Below are positions 43,789-54,250 of a stretch of 64,000 nucleotides of DNA, piece after piece. A program made the position numbers and the translations under genes. The notes beneath the pieces were generated by a model. It ran no database searches. It was given only the letters and a program-made list of their open reading frames with translations, and was not told the DNA's origin. Source of the DNA: Pirellula staleyi DSM 6068. GTDB lineage: Bacteria > Planctomycetota > Planctomycetia > Pirellulales > Pirellulaceae. The stretch spans positions 1 through 64,000 of the forward strand of contig CAMCMB010000020.1 of NCBI GenBank assembly GCA_945875845.1, in the 5' to 3' direction. Within the stretch, counting starts at the first letter, position 1. Each line of letters starts with the position of its first letter.

Positions 43789-46700
43789 ATGGTAAATACT
43801 CCCCATGCAGACTTTGTGCTGGAATCCCGCGAACATCTTCAACTATTTGAACGCTCGATGCTTGCGCTTGAAAAAGCAGCAAGCCCTGAGGCGAGAATTG
43901 ATTGTATTGACTCAAGTCTACGCGCCGTTCATTCGTTGAAAGGGAACGCTGGGTTTCTCGGGTTCCAAACGGTCCAGCGGCTTGCACATGCAATCGAGAG
44001 CGTTCTCGAAAACTTTCGCAATCGCTCCAATTCTCCGCCCATCGCGGTTGTCGAGGCCATATTGTTGGCCAGCGATCGGCTCTCCTCCATGATTGAGGAC
44101 CTTGGATTTAGCGAGTCGCACGATATCTCGGAACTGATGAAGGCATTGCAAGCGTTGGCCGTAGATGCGGGCGATCCCGTCGAGAATACACCGAAGAACG
44201 TGATTCAAGTCAACCTACGCATGCCCTTGCCGCCAGCATCTGTTATACCACTTCTGGATTCCCTTCGAACGCTTGGATCTCTTCGCGAATCGCAATTAAC
44301 CCAAGTTGATCTTCAAACATCCACTGCAAACTGGTCCGTTGCGGAACTGCGTCTTCAAGGGCGATTGCATACCGACCGATCGGTTATTGAGGTGCAACGG
44401 TATTTGTCGCAAACTGGAGCCACGGTTCCGTGGCGTGACCTAGGAGCCATTGAGATAAGCGGTCTCAATGCCCAGCAACTCCAACAGCATTTAGCCGCTG
44501 TCCGAGGTGAACTGGTCTATGAACCCAACCGTTTGGATCTTGGTTTGCCAGTTCAGCCTATCGTTTGGAACCAAGCGACAAGCGATTTGCCACGCCAGCC
44601 AATCGTCAAAATTGCAATGTCGCCGACAAACGCCCCCGAAAACATTCTGCCCAAACCCATTCAGCCAGTCGACGAAACCGTCGCCACCACACCACCAGTA
44701 AAAACATCATCGAATGAACCCGTTATCCACCAAGAGTCAATCGCATCTGAGGATCGAAAGGGAATTGTGAGCAAGCCAACAGGCGACACTACAAAATCCT
44801 CACCATCCGAAAAAACGACAAGTCTGCGCATTCCAGTTGATCTGCTTGATCGTTTGATGAACCTCGTTGGCGAGTTGACGCTCATTCGGAATCAATCGCT
44901 GCTAGCCTTCGAGGGAATCGAGGGCACGTCCCGAGCCGTTATCCAGCGTCTCAACTCCGTCACGACCGAACTGCAAGATGCCGTTCTAAAAACGCGCATG
45001 CAACCCGTCGGACATCTGTTTGGTCGATTTCCTCGGATGGTACGTGACTTGGCGAGGCAACTCGGCAAACAAGTCGAACTCGTTATGATTGGTCAAGAAG
45101 TCGAGTTGGACAAGACGGTGCTTGAGCAACTCTCGGACCCCCTGACCCATTTGATTCGAAATAGCATCGACCACGGTCTGGAAACTCCTGAGGTGCGAAT
45201 CCGGTCTGATAAACAGAGTGTTGGCCGCGTAACCCTGTCCGCCACGGCAGCCGATGGCCAAGTCATTATCGAAATCCGCGATGACGGTCGCGGCATTGAC
45301 CCAAACGCAGTTCGCGATAAGGTTTTGGCTCTTGGCCTGAAGACTGAGGCCGAGCTTCAAAAAATATCGAGCAAGGAGCTCTACTCGTATATCCTTCTGC
45401 CAGGCTTCTCGACTGCAAGGCAAGTCAGCGATGTTTCAGGCAGAGGAGTCGGCATGGATGTCGTGAAGACCAACGTCGAGCGACTGGAAGGCTCATTGAC
45501 GATCGACTCAGCTCCCGGAATAGGGATGTCGATGATTTTAAGGGTTCCCCTCACATTGGCGATCATCCCCTGTTTGATTGTAACGGTCGGGAAAGAACGT
45601 TTCGCAGTTCCACAGCGTGGTCTCGAAGAGATCGTATGCCTGCATCCAGGCGGTGAAAGTTCAATCGAACACTCCTACGATTCTGAATTGCTTCGGTTGC
45701 GCGATGTACTCTTGCCGGTCGTTCGATTCAGTGAAGCTCTCCGGTGCAAGTCGACGTTTTGTGCGGAGACCAAGTTGGCGATCCTCGCCAAGAACTCTCC
45801 TGCCGATCGAGATCCTCAGCGTATCGAGTATATTTTGGTCCTGCGATCCAAGGGGCGCAAATTCGGATTGCTGGTGGACGATGTTCGAGGCACCGAAGAG
45901 GTCGTTGTGAAACCGATGCACCCATCGCTCAGGAAAATTGGCATCTTTGCGGGCGCTACCTTGATGGGGGATGGTCGTGTCGCGTTGATTGCGAATATCG
46001 ATGGAATTGCCGAACATGCGGATTGTTATGGCGTAGAGCCTCCCGAAAATTCCGGAATGTTGCGTCGTGACCCCGCTGAAGTGCATCGCGTTTTGCTCTT
46101 TGAGTTTGGTCTGAAAGAATTGTTCGCCTTGCCATTGGTACAAGTGCGACGCATTGAGTCGATCGCCATGAATCAAGTTGAGTTTATCGGCGATCAGGCC
46201 TTCATCACGATCGATGGAGTGTCAACGCGCATCATTCGGCTAGATAAGTTTCTCAATGTGTCGACGTGCGAGCAATCTCCGATGATGCATCTGCTATTGC
46301 CAAAGTTCGTAAAGGAACCGGTGGGGATTCTTGTTTCCCGAATCGTAGATACAGAATCACTATCAACTCATTTGCAGGAAGCGTCCATCGAAGAACCTGG
46401 TATCCTTGGGACAGCTATCGTTCGAGAGCGACTGACGCTGTTCTTGGACATTCAATATTTGCGAGAAAGAATCTTCGGGCGGGCGAGAGCATTGAGCACC
46501 TCCCAGTCTCGAGAAGTGGACCTGGTGGGCTCGCCGCAGGTGAAAGCAACACTCGATGTTGTTCCGCATATTCTACTTGTCGACGATACACCCTTCTTTC
46601 GAGAAGTGGTTCGACGGTATTTCGAACGAGACGGATTCGTCGTAACAACCGCGATCGACGGCAACGATGGAATGCGAAAACTAGCGGAAGGTGATTTTGA

Positions 46701-46944
46701 TCTAGTGGTTTCCGATATTGAAATGCCCAACTTAGATGGCTGGGGATTCTGCCAGGCGGCTCGCAAGGCCGGATACAAAACACCGTTTATGGCCCTCACA
46801 TCTCTGTCCAAAATCGAGAACTCCGCCAGAGCAATTGAATGTGGCTTTGATGGTTTCGAGGAGAAGCTCGACCACGATCGACTTATCAACTCAGTCCGCA
46901 AGATGTTGGGATTGATCGCCGAGGAGCAGCAAGATGGAAACTGA
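43789..46944 (+). CDS. cheA: CheA-type histidine kinase with C-terminal receiver
   Basis: A 1051-aa hybrid kinase. P1/Hpt at 1-120 (AVHSLKGNAGFLG, His48); a linker of about 220 residues; dimerisation and HATPase parts about 343-595 (LDRLMNLVGEL; HLIRNSIDHGLETPE; DDGRGIDP; GRGVGMDVV); two CheW-like domains at about 595-745 and 765-895; and a receiver at 927-1045 (HILLVDD, SDIEMPNLDG with Asp976, EEK). No P2 is obvious. ATG at 43789 lies one base after the Hpt-STAS stop, with AAGGA. CheA-REC hybrids are typical of alternative-function chemosensory systems (for example Wsp WspE) and not of flagellar ones. Confidence 0.95.
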   Translation: MVNTPHADFVLESREHLQLFERSMLALEKAASPEARIDCIDSSLRAVHSLKGNAGFLGFQTVQRLAHAIESVLENFRNRSNSPPIAVVEAILLASDRLSSMIEDLGFSESHDISELMKALQALAVDAGDPVENTPKNVIQVNLRMPLPPASVIPLLDSLRTLGSLRESQLTQVDLQTSTANWSVAELRLQGRLHTDRSVIEVQRYLSQTGATVPWRDLGAIEISGLNAQQLQQHLAAVRGELVYEPNRLDLGLPVQPIVWNQATSDLPRQPIVKIAMSPTNAPENILPKPIQPVDETVATTPPVKTSSNEPVIHQESIASEDRKGIVSKPTGDTTKSSPSEKTTSLRIPVDLLDRLMNLVGELTLIRNQSLLAFEGIEGTSRAVIQRLNSVTTELQDAVLKTRMQPVGHLFGRFPRMVRDLARQLGKQVELVMIGQEVELDKTVLEQLSDPLTHLIRNSIDHGLETPEVRIRSDKQSVGRVTLSATAADGQVIIEIRDDGRGIDPNAVRDKVLALGLKTEAELQKISSKELYSYILLPGFSTARQVSDVSGRGVGMDVVKTNVERLEGSLTIDSAPGIGMSMILRVPLTLAIIPCLIVTVGKERFAVPQRGLEEIVCLHPGGESSIEHSYDSELLRLRDVLLPVVRFSEALRCKSTFCAETKLAILAKNSPADRDPQRIEYILVLRSKGRKFGLLVDDVRGTEEVVVKPMHPSLRKIGIFAGATLMGDGRVALIANIDGIAEHADCYGVEPPENSGMLRRDPAEVHRVLLFEFGLKELFALPLVQVRRIESIAMNQVEFIGDQAFITIDGVSTRIIRLDKFLNVSTCEQSPMMHLLLPKFVKEPVGILVSRIVDTESLSTHLQEASIEEPGILGTAIVRERLTLFLDIQYLRERIFGRARALSTSQSREVDLVGSPQVKATLDVVPHILLVDDTPFFREVVRRYFERDGFVVTTAIDGNDGMRKLAEGDFDLVVSDIEMPNLDGWGFCQAARKAGYKTPFMALTSLSKIENSARAIECGFDGFEEKLDHDRLINSVRKMLGLIAEEQQDGN

Positions 46945-47404
46945 ATCCGTAAAGTATTCCACATTCGAAGCGGCAGGCCGATTATTTGGTGTTCCCTTGA
47001 TCGACATTAAGGAAATCACGGCTGAAACAAACTGCACCTGCATACCACACGCCCCTGAGTGTGTACGCGGATATGTCAACATCCGAGGCAACATCATCCT
47101 AGGACTGGACCTAAAACGAATTCTCGCCTTGCCGACCAAAGAAGAAGACGTGTCGAAACGGATGGTGATCTTCAAGTCCACCGTTGGCCCTGCCTTTGGG
47201 TTATTGGTCGACGAAATAGGCGAAATCGTATCGGTTTCAAGCCAGGATATCACTTCAGACTCGACGAGCATTGGCGCGGAACTGCAAGGCATGAGCGGAC
47301 TGGTTCAAAACATCTGCAGGCTTCCAAATCAGTTGTTAGTTGTACTCAATCCGCGAAAACTTCTGCCCATCATTGAAAAAGAACTCATTCAACCTAGTCG
47401 GTGA
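46934..47404 (+). CDS. cheW: CheW coupling protein
   Basis: A 156-aa CheW-domain protein ([52 protein letters not shown]). It links the receptor to CheA. It overlaps cheA by 11 bases and its stop overlaps the region just before the receptor gene start. Confidence 0.94.
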   Translation: METESVKYSTFEAAGRLFGVPLIDIKEITAETNCTCIPHAPECVRGYVNIRGNIILGLDLKRILALPTKEEDVSKRMVIFKSTVGPAFGLLVDEIGEIVSVSSQDITSDSTSIGAELQGMSGLVQNICRLPNQLLVVLNPRKLLPIIEKELIQPSR

Positions 47405-47409
47405 TCATC

Positions 47410-49629
47410 ATGAAAAATTTAAAACTTAGTATCAAGCTCATTCTGCTCTCGCTTGTTCTGTCTATCTTTTTGCTATTGACAGCTTGGGTTGGTTGGTCAC
47501 GGCTATCGATGTTAAATAGCAACACCGAGAAGCTCGGAAAGAAAACGATTGCCCAAATGATCACCACCGCAGATATTCGATCACAATTTTTTTTGATGAT
47601 TCGCTATCAGAAAAATGCGGTCCTCAGTAGTGATGATGAACAGACCAGAGAATTCGCTGTGAAGTGCGAGTTAGCCTCTGTCGAACTTGTCAACTTGGTC
47701 CAGCAACTTGAAGGACAGGTCGAAGCGAGCAACATGGCGTTAAAGGCCAAAGCGCTAAAGGACGCTGTCGAGAAGTTGTCTAAGCTCAACGCAGAATGTC
47801 TCAACTTCGCTAAATCAAACACCACAGCAAAGGCGAATGTAATCTTGAGCAAAAAGATTGGGCCCTCGATCGAAAAGATTGGCCAGATTGCAATTCAGTC
47901 CACTTCGGCAACTCCAATGCCATCGGATGGGGCCGCGAGACCTGCATCGCGCCCAGAAGAGATACTCAGAGCTGCGCAAATGGCGTTTAATGCGTTGGTT
48001 CAGCATGTTTCTACTCCTGCATTGGATCCTGCCTTTGCCGCGATCGACCGATCGACCCGCATCAAAGTCGATGGCTTTTTTGAGCTTCTCAATGCATTTG
48101 CGGATCCCTCCAAAACCGTGGAGGTGGAAATGAAGAACATCTCAATGGGGCTACGTACCGATATCGATGACTTCCTGACTTTTTCAACATCGGATTCCAA
48201 CGGCAAATCGACGAAACTGTCGCTCGAGGACACGAAGGACTCAGTCGATACCGCACTCAAAATTCTCGATGAGTTAACAGCAATGGGGCGAGTCGAAGCG
48301 GATGCGGCGGTTAAGGCCAGCGATGCGATCTATTCAGACAGTTCTAGCGTACTTTTGGGAACGTCTCTTATTGGACTGGTATTCGGGTGCCTCGCGTCCT
48401 TTTTCGTTTCGCGTTCGATAACAGCCCCAGTCTCACTTGTCCGAAATCTTGCCCAAGATATGGCCAAAGGCAATTTGATGTCTCGCATCAATCTCAAGCA
48501 GAGCGATGAGGTTGGCGAATTGGCAACGGCGACCGATTCTTTAGCAAACTCCTTGTCAGAAATCGTTGGACGTATCCAGAACGCATCAACGGATCTGAGC
48601 GGTTCATCGATTGGACTCGAAGGCATCGCAAAATCTCTAGTCGAACAAAGCGAGCATACTTCGGCCCGTGCGGATAGCGTATCAACCGCTTCGGAGCAGT
48701 TGTCGGCTAACATTAACACGATGAGTTCTGCCGCTGAGGAAATGAGTATGAATTTTGCTTCGATTTCTTCGGCCACGGAGGAAATGAGTGTTTCGGTTGG
48801 TTCGATTTCGTCCGCAGCGGAACAAACATCAAACAACGTCGCCGCGGTCACCACCGCTATTCACGATATCTCGATCTCGTTTGAACAAGTGCTCAGCAAT
48901 GTTCGGGATGGATCTCGCGTGGCGAACAACGCCAGTCATATGGCTAACTCGGCAACGTCAACCATGAAGCACCTCGACCAATCGAGCACGGAGATCAGCA
49001 AAGTCACCGAGACGATCAAGATGATCGCATTGCAAACCAATCTGCTAGCACTCAATGCCACGATCGAAGCGACTTCGGCAGGCGAGGCGGGTAAAGGGTT
49101 TGCGGTAGTCGCGCATGAGATCAAGCAATTGGCGAACCAGAGCGCCAAGGCAGCAGAGGACATCGCTACCAAGATCGAGGGCGTTCAGACAGGAACTCGG
49201 CAGGCCGTGGGAGTGATTCAAGAAATCGCGGATGTCATTAAAGAGATTAACGCCTCCGCAGATCGCATCTCGAATTCGGTCGAGGAGCAAAATCGAGCAG
49301 CCCAAACGATTTCGCAGAACATTGCTCAAGCCAACAGCGGCGTAGGGCAAATTGCTCGCTCGATTTCGGAGGTGGCGGCGACGGCCAACGATATGGCGAG
49401 AAACATTGCAGAAGCAACCCGCGGTGCAACGGACGTTTCACGAAATGTTGGCGAAGCAGCCAAGGCAGCAAGCGATATTTCGGATAGCATAGGCCAAGTG
49501 AGCAAAGCGGCCCTAGAAACAAATCGGTCGTCCGAGAATGTAACAATTGCATCGGAAACATTGGCTCAATTGTCCCACGATTTGCAAAAACTTGCTTCAC
49601 GATTCAAAATACCCATCAATGACGCTTGA
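47410..49629 (+). CDS. methyl-accepting chemotaxis protein
   Basis: A 739-aa receptor. A first membrane helix (about 8-28), a periplasmic helical-bundle sensor region of about 280 residues, a second helix at about 312-336 ([21 protein letters not shown]), a HAMP domain, then a long signalling coiled coil with the hairpin tip [21 protein letters not shown] and the [16 protein letters not shown] block. Methylation-like Glu/Gln repeats are seen. Start ATG at 47410 with GGTGA six bases upstream; GTG at 47401 is the alternative. The ligand is unknown. Confidence 0.94.
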   Translation: MKNLKLSIKLILLSLVLSIFLLLTAWVGWSRLSMLNSNTEKLGKKTIAQMITTADIRSQFFLMIRYQKNAVLSSDDEQTREFAVKCELASVELVNLVQQLEGQVEASNMALKAKALKDAVEKLSKLNAECLNFAKSNTTAKANVILSKKIGPSIEKIGQIAIQSTSATPMPSDGAARPASRPEEILRAAQMAFNALVQHVSTPALDPAFAAIDRSTRIKVDGFFELLNAFADPSKTVEVEMKNISMGLRTDIDDFLTFSTSDSNGKSTKLSLEDTKDSVDTALKILDELTAMGRVEADAAVKASDAIYSDSSSVLLGTSLIGLVFGCLASFFVSRSITAPVSLVRNLAQDMAKGNLMSRINLKQSDEVGELATATDSLANSLSEIVGRIQNASTDLSGSSIGLEGIAKSLVEQSEHTSARADSVSTASEQLSANINTMSSAAEEMSMNFASISSATEEMSVSVGSISSAAEQTSNNVAAVTTAIHDISISFEQVLSNVRDGSRVANNASHMANSATSTMKHLDQSSTEISKVTETIKMIALQTNLLALNATIEATSAGEAGKGFAVVAHEIKQLANQSAKAAEDIATKIEGVQTGTRQAVGVIQEIADVIKEINASADRISNSVEEQNRAAQTISQNIAQANSGVGQIARSISEVAATANDMARNIAEATRGATDVSRNVGEAAKAASDISDSIGQVSKAALETNRSSENVTIASETLAQLSHDLQKLASRFKIPINDA

Positions 49630-50707
49630 GCCGATACGGATATTAATCGTCGATGATTCCAGGATTTTCCGAGGAATCTTGGAGTCCGCGTTTGCGGAAA
49701 TCCCAAATGTCGTGATCGCTGGATCGGTCTTTAGCGGCGAGAAAGCTATCGAGTTTTTAAAGCAGACGCCAGTCGATTTGGCGACTCTCGATATCGAAAT
49801 GCCTGGCATCGACGGGCTTGAGACACTCAAAGCCATCCGCGATTTGAACCGTTCTCGACCGAACGCACTTCAAACAGAGTCCGTCTTAATCAGCTCGCTG
49901 ACAAAGCAAGGAGCGCGATGCACAGTGGAGTGCCTGCAATTAGGTGCCATCGATTTCATTCTCAAGCCGAGCGGTGGTACTGAGTCCGCAAACAAATCGC
50001 AACTGGTCAACGCGCTCATTGAAAAGCTTGCCATTTATCGACAAAAACGATTCAGCAAAAACGAGCCACCGACAACCTTTCCATCCGTTCCTTCCAGACC
50101 ATTTCAATCCAGTCGAGCTGAAAATTTTCGGGCGATTGCGATTGGTATCTCCACGGGCGGACCGGAGACCCTTGCAAAGTTGCTTCCCGAATTGGCAGGC
50201 CGGACCCTCGCACCTATCTTTATCGTGCAGCACAACTTAAACGGTTTGAGCCGATATATGGCGGAAAGCCTTGGTCGCCGGATCGGTTATCAAGTTGCGG
50301 AGGCACAAGAAGGAATGCCCGTGTTGCCAAGCGGAATTTATCTCGCTCAAAGTGGCAGTCACATGATCCTGCGAAGAACCGGAAGTCAAATAACGATCGG
50401 ATTGAGCGATGCGCCACCCGAGAATCATTCTCGTCCGGCGGTTGATGTATTTCTGAGGTCCGCCGTTTCGATTTACGGGTCATCGCTAATTGCAGCCATC
50501 TTGACGGGTATGCTCAACGATGGTGCGAATGGAGTTCGCGCTGTCAAGAGGGCTGGTGGTTTCGTGATTGCCCAGGACCAAGCCACGAGTGTCGTCTGGG
50601 GAATGCCGCGAGCCGCGATTGAAACTGGGGCGGTCGATTTGGTGCTGCCGCTCGACAAGATTGCGCAAAGCGTTCTTTCCCTCGTGGAAGGAACATTCGG
50701 CAAATGA
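49619..50707 (+). CDS. cheB: CheB methylesterase/response regulator
   Basis: A 362-aa protein with an N-terminal receiver ([18 protein letters not shown] with Asp58) and a C-terminal methylesterase ([12 protein letters not shown] with Ser178, IVQHNL with His205, [10 protein letters not shown] with Asp301). It removes methyl groups from the receptor to reset it. Start ATG at 49619 overlaps the receptor gene by 11 bases. Confidence 0.95.
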   Translation: MTLEPIRILIVDDSRIFRGILESAFAEIPNVVIAGSVFSGEKAIEFLKQTPVDLATLDIEMPGIDGLETLKAIRDLNRSRPNALQTESVLISSLTKQGARCTVECLQLGAIDFILKPSGGTESANKSQLVNALIEKLAIYRQKRFSKNEPPTTFPSVPSRPFQSSRAENFRAIAIGISTGGPETLAKLLPELAGRTLAPIFIVQHNLNGLSRYMAESLGRRIGYQVAEAQEGMPVLPSGIYLAQSGSHMILRRTGSQITIGLSDAPPENHSRPAVDVFLRSAVSIYGSSLIAAILTGMLNDGANGVRAVKRAGGFVIAQDQATSVVWGMPRAAIETGAVDLVLPLDKIAQSVLSLVEGTFGK

Positions 50708-51594
50708 ATATCAGCGAACCGGAATTTAATAACATCCGCCACTTGGTGAAGCGTCTCTGTGGGATATGGCTTACCGACGACAAAAAGTACCTCGTTGTAT
50801 CGAGACTTAGCCCGGTGTTGAAAAAAAACCAGATTGAATCCTATTCTGCACTCGTCCAGCGAGCATCGTCGGCAAACAACATCCGATTGCATGAAGAGAT
50901 CATCGAAGCAATTACGACGCATGAAACGTCGTTCAATCGCGATGGTCATCCATTCGAAGAGTTTCGTCGAACGATCCTGCCGAATTTGATTGCCACTCGA
51001 GCGGAGTGTCAACGTGTCGCAGGCCTATCGTTTGGAAAAATACGAATCTGGTCCGCTGCGGTTTCCACCGGTCAAGAAGCATACAGTTTGGCCATGGGAA
51101 TTTTGGAACACATTCAGACGCAGCCCCGCAATGCTGCCCACGGATTTGTGGTGACTCCCGAGAATTTTTCCATTTTGGGAACCGACATTTGTGCATCGTC
51201 GCTCAGTACTGCCAAGGAGGGATCCTATCACGAACGAGACTTAGAGCGTGGACTCGGAAATGATTTAAAGCAAAAGTACTTTGTAGAACGAGAGCGTAAG
51301 TTTTGGATCCATCAAGCCGCCAAGAACTTGATTGATTTTAGAAGATTGAATTTGATTCATCCCTTCGGCGATTTGGTCGGTATGGACATGGTGCTTTGCC
51401 GAAACGTGCTTATCTATTTTGACGATTCGACAAGACGCGCGGTCACGGAACAGTTGATAATGTGTTTAGCCCCAGGCGGAATGTTGATGTTGGGGGCTGC
51501 GGAAAGCATCCCTGTTTTGCCTCCGGGAATCGTGCAAGAACAGTTTGGGCGAACGGTCGTTTTCCGAAAGTCGGCCGCCAAGCAGATGGGGTAA
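50704..51594 (+). CDS. cheR: CheR methyltransferase
   Basis: A 296-aa SAM-dependent methyltransferase for the receptor. It has the helical N-domain, TTHETSFNRD, IWSAAVSTGQEAYSLAM (SAM site), ILGTDICASSLSTAKEG and MVLCRNVLIYFD. No TPR domain follows. Start overlaps the cheB stop by ATGA. Last gene of the operon. Confidence 0.95.
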   Translation: MNISEPEFNNIRHLVKRLCGIWLTDDKKYLVVSRLSPVLKKNQIESYSALVQRASSANNIRLHEEIIEAITTHETSFNRDGHPFEEFRRTILPNLIATRAECQRVAGLSFGKIRIWSAAVSTGQEAYSLAMGILEHIQTQPRNAAHGFVVTPENFSILGTDICASSLSTAKEGSYHERDLERGLGNDLKQKYFVERERKFWIHQAAKNLIDFRRLNLIHPFGDLVGMDMVLCRNVLIYFDDSTRRAVTEQLIMCLAPGGMLMLGAAESIPVLPPGIVQEQFGRTVVFRKSAAKQMG

Positions 51595-51637
51595 GCCTCC
51601 AGCTTGCAGGTGAATTCCGCAATCCCGCAATACCGAC

Positions 51638-52366
51638 TCAATCGAGGATTTGGTATTCCCACTCCTTTAGATCGACGATCGATTGAAACACGCAATAACC
51701 GAGCGGCCTCGACTTCATGACCGCCGCATGCACAGAGAATTTTCCTTTTTCGCGTTCGACCTTCAATACTTCTTCATCATCGACCCAAGCGGTAATGTTC
51801 TTTTTGTTCACTCGGACACGAAAGGAGTACCACTGTTTGTTCTTGAATTGACGAAAGCTGGCTGTCTCATTTTCGGAAGCGTTGTTGCCATTGATGTTGC
51901 TCAATCCCACCAAGCCTCCGCCCCACCCGCCCGCCACAAACGAGCAGAACTCATCGCCCACTGGAAACGTGACTCCTGCAAAAAAATCAGAACCGTCGAC
52001 TCGCATGGCCTTCCATCGCAACTCAAAGTTCTCTTTCGGAAAATCCTTCTTTCCAGACGTAACGCCTGTGAGCGGATCACCGTTTCCAAATCGCGTGACT
52101 CCTTCACTAACTTCGATGGCTCCTTCTCCGCCGAAGTTCGTCAAATCCCAGCCCTTGAGCGAATCGCTTTCGATCAGCGGTATCCATTTGGTTTTTTTAT
52201 CGGCAACTTTTTCCGCTACTTTGTCGGCTACTATTTCGACAGCCTTGGCGGGGACCGGTTTGGGTAGGGGTACGGTTTGCGGCTCTTGCGAAAGGCTCAC
52301 CGGCATGGTGCATAGCGATGTGAGCAAGCCGAACAAAGCCGCTCTTGAGTGCTTGCGATGAAACAT
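51638..52366 (-). CDS. secreted DUF1080 protein
   Basis: A 242-aa protein with a signal peptide (about 1-27) and a Pro/Lys/Val-rich linker, then a DUF1080/3-keto-disaccharide hydrolase-type fold (WIPLIESDSLKGWDLTNFG, ENFELRWKAMRVDGSDFFAG, FRVRVNKKNITAWVDDEEVL). Putatively acts on or binds glycans outside the cell. The start at 52366 directly precedes the basic signal-peptide region; a start 72 bases upstream is less likely. It converges with cheR. Confidence 0.8.
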   Translation of the reverse strand: MFHRKHSRAALFGLLTSLCTMPVSLSQEPQTVPLPKPVPAKAVEIVADKVAEKVADKKTKWIPLIESDSLKGWDLTNFGGEGAIEVSEGVTRFGNGDPLTGVTSGKKDFPKENFELRWKAMRVDGSDFFAGVTFPVGDEFCSFVAGGWGGGLVGLSNINGNNASENETASFRQFKNKQWYSFRVRVNKKNITAWVDDEEVLKVEREKGKFSVHAAVMKSRPLGYCVFQSIVDLKEWEYQILD

Positions 52367-52465
52367 GAAATGGTCTTTCAGGAATGGATGGTTGGAAGGA
52401 TCAAAGGATGGATGATATCGGGAGAGGATTTTTGGCAACGCTCGATCGATTATACTCGAGCGGTC

Positions 52466-52864
52466 CTAAGCGACGCCAGTTGCGAAGGCGGTCGCATAGG
52501 CCCGGCAATGCGAAATTGTAATCATGACTTCTCGGATGCCAAGTTCGCGAGCGATTTCGGCCGCCTTGCCCGTCATCACCAGCGTAGGTGCTCCAGAGAC
52601 TTGGTTAACAACCTCGACGTCGGTCCATTGTATCCCCTTTGCCCAGCCAGTACCTAACACTTTGAGAGCCGCCTCTTTTGCCGCCCACCGGCCAGCATAG
52701 TGCTGGTTTGCTGCTTTCCGAGAGGAACAGTACTGGATTTCCTTTTGCGTGAAAACACGCTGCAAAAAGACCTCCCCGTGCTTCTCGATCATTTGTGCAA
52801 TTCGAACGCACTCGATAATATCCGTACCAATACTGATCAAATTTCCGGGAGCGACGAATGACAT
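52466..52864 (-). CDS. acpS: holo-[acyl-carrier-protein] synthase
   Basis: A 132-aa enzyme that attaches the 4'-phosphopantetheine arm to acyl carrier protein. It has ISIGTDIIECVRIAQMIEK (Mg-binding Asp), RVFTQKEIQYC, HYAGRWAAKEAALKVLGTG and ITISHCRAYATA. Length is normal. It lies 30 bases downstream of the BrkB/YihY gene on the minus strand and may be cotranscribed. Confidence 0.95.
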   Translation of the reverse strand: MSFVAPGNLISIGTDIIECVRIAQMIEKHGEVFLQRVFTQKEIQYCSSRKAANQHYAGRWAAKEAALKVLGTGWAKGIQWTDVEVVNQVSGAPTLVMTGKAAEIARELGIREVMITISHCRAYATAFATGVA

Positions 52865-52894
52865 GCGACGGCTGGTTTCTAAGGGAGACTGGCA

Positions 52895-54016
52895 TTAACA
52901 CAAGGGTTCGGCGGAGCGTCTCGGTCGTTGTTTTGGCTGACTGGACGGCGGCGCGTAGGTTTTCCTCGGGCCAGATTCTAACATTTCGTCCTTCGATGCG
53001 TTACTCATCCCGTCAGTGGTTTCCATTTGATGTTCAACGGATTTGGCAGACTTGTTCAGCGGCAATTCTGTGCCAGTGGTCGATCGGCCGTACCGTCGCA
53101 ATTGAAGCACTTGAACATACTCCGCCCCGAAAAAAAGGATGGAAATGCCATAGTAGCACCAAAGCAGAATGGCGATGAACGACCCGATGGCACCATACGC
53201 GGACGTGTATCGCATCCCTATGAAAAAAACTCCGAGAACTTCTCGTCCTAGCTCCCAAATGCATGCAGCTAAAAGCCCGCCACGAATCGCTTCCGGCCAT
53301 GCAACCTCTTTCTTCGGAAGCCACCGATAGACAAAAGAAAAGAGCATTCCGTTGGCTATCACCGCAAAGCACAGTTCAAAGATGCTGAACACGTGTTGCA
53401 TACTTGGCAAAGTGGAGTTGGTAAGCGAACGAATTTGTGCGATCAGCAAGCTTGCTGTAAACAGAACGATAATCATGCCACCCAGTCCAACCAGCATCAA
53501 GAATGCCAGGAATCGACTTCGAACCACTCGGTAAATCGTCCTCTGAACCGAACCATCTTTTGGAGCAGGTATGCGAAAGATTTTATCAAAACCTCGATCG
53601 ATTTGAGCAAAGATACCAATTGCCGCCGCGGTCGCAGCAAGGAAACCAAATGGGCCACTCACCATCGACTGGTTTTGCAACTGAGTCAGGACTTGTTCTA
53701 TTTGTTTCTCAATCACCGGAGACCCGTAGGTCTCAACAATGTCTAGGATTTGTTGTTCGGCCTTCTTTCCGGTATTGGAAAATTGGAGAAATAGACCGAA
53801 GACGGACGTTAGCAAGAGCATCATTGGGAACAGAGAAAGCGCCAAATAATACGCGACCGAGGCAGCTAGCGAGCTGGCGTCATCCTCAGACCAACGAATT
53901 CCAGCGTCCCTCAAATTGGGAAAGAAATTGCGAATCCAGTGCTTGCTAGATGCAACGACAGCCGTCTGCATTGCGGCCACGCGACTTTTTTCGTTGATTT
54001 CTTGCTCTATCTCCAT
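52895..54016 (-). CDS. YihY/virulence factor BrkB family membrane protein
   Basis: A 373-aa inner-membrane protein with about six hydrophobic segments. It has LAASVAYYLALSLFPMMLLL, MVSGPFGFLAATAAA, a YGAIGSFIAILLWCYYGI block and ILFFGAEYVQVL, all characteristic of the family. The C-terminal 70 residues are polar. It was once called RNase BN but is now considered a transporter or regulatory protein of unknown substrate. ATG at 54016 preferred over the adjacent TTG. Confidence 0.88.
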   Translation of the reverse strand: MEIEQEINEKSRVAAMQTAVVASSKHWIRNFFPNLRDAGIRWSEDDASSLAASVAYYLALSLFPMMLLLTSVFGLFLQFSNTGKKAEQQILDIVETYGSPVIEKQIEQVLTQLQNQSMVSGPFGFLAATAAAIGIFAQIDRGFDKIFRIPAPKDGSVQRTIYRVVRSRFLAFLMLVGLGGMIIVLFTASLLIAQIRSLTNSTLPSMQHVFSIFELCFAVIANGMLFSFVYRWLPKKEVAWPEAIRGGLLAACIWELGREVLGVFFIGMRYTSAYGAIGSFIAILLWCYYGISILFFGAEYVQVLQLRRYGRSTTGTELPLNKSAKSVEHQMETTDGMSNASKDEMLESGPRKTYAPPSSQPKQRPRRSAEPLC

Positions 54017-54250
54017 CAAGGCATTCTAGGAATAGCCACCAGTTGCTGCTAGAGACATTTGCAAGCCAGGGATCTCCCGGTTCCCGACTCGCAATTCCGT
54101 CGGGAGTGCGAGGCTCCTGCCGAGCTTGACGCAATGGTTCGGCAGGAGCCTCACCCTCCCAAGCAAGGAATGGATTGGGCAAAGTCGAGGAAAACATGTT
54201 TACAGGGGTGGCCTCGCCCTCCCACGGGCGGCTCGCTCCGCTCTATTCTG
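54017..54250. other. intergenic repeat zone between minus-strand genes
   Basis: Almost fully occupied by the palindromic repeat copy 54095-54235. Contains no supported gene. Confidence 0.6.
54095..54235. repeat. palindromic repeat (GEAPAEP type), copy in inverted orientation
   Basis: GTGCGAGGCTCCTGCCGAGC pairs with TTCGGCAGGAGCCTCACCCTCCC; then CAAGGAATGGATTGGGCAAAG and CGAGGAAAACATGTTTACAG, which are the reverse complement of sequence at 19070-19118, and a final GGCCTCGCCCTCCC. Confidence 0.75.
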
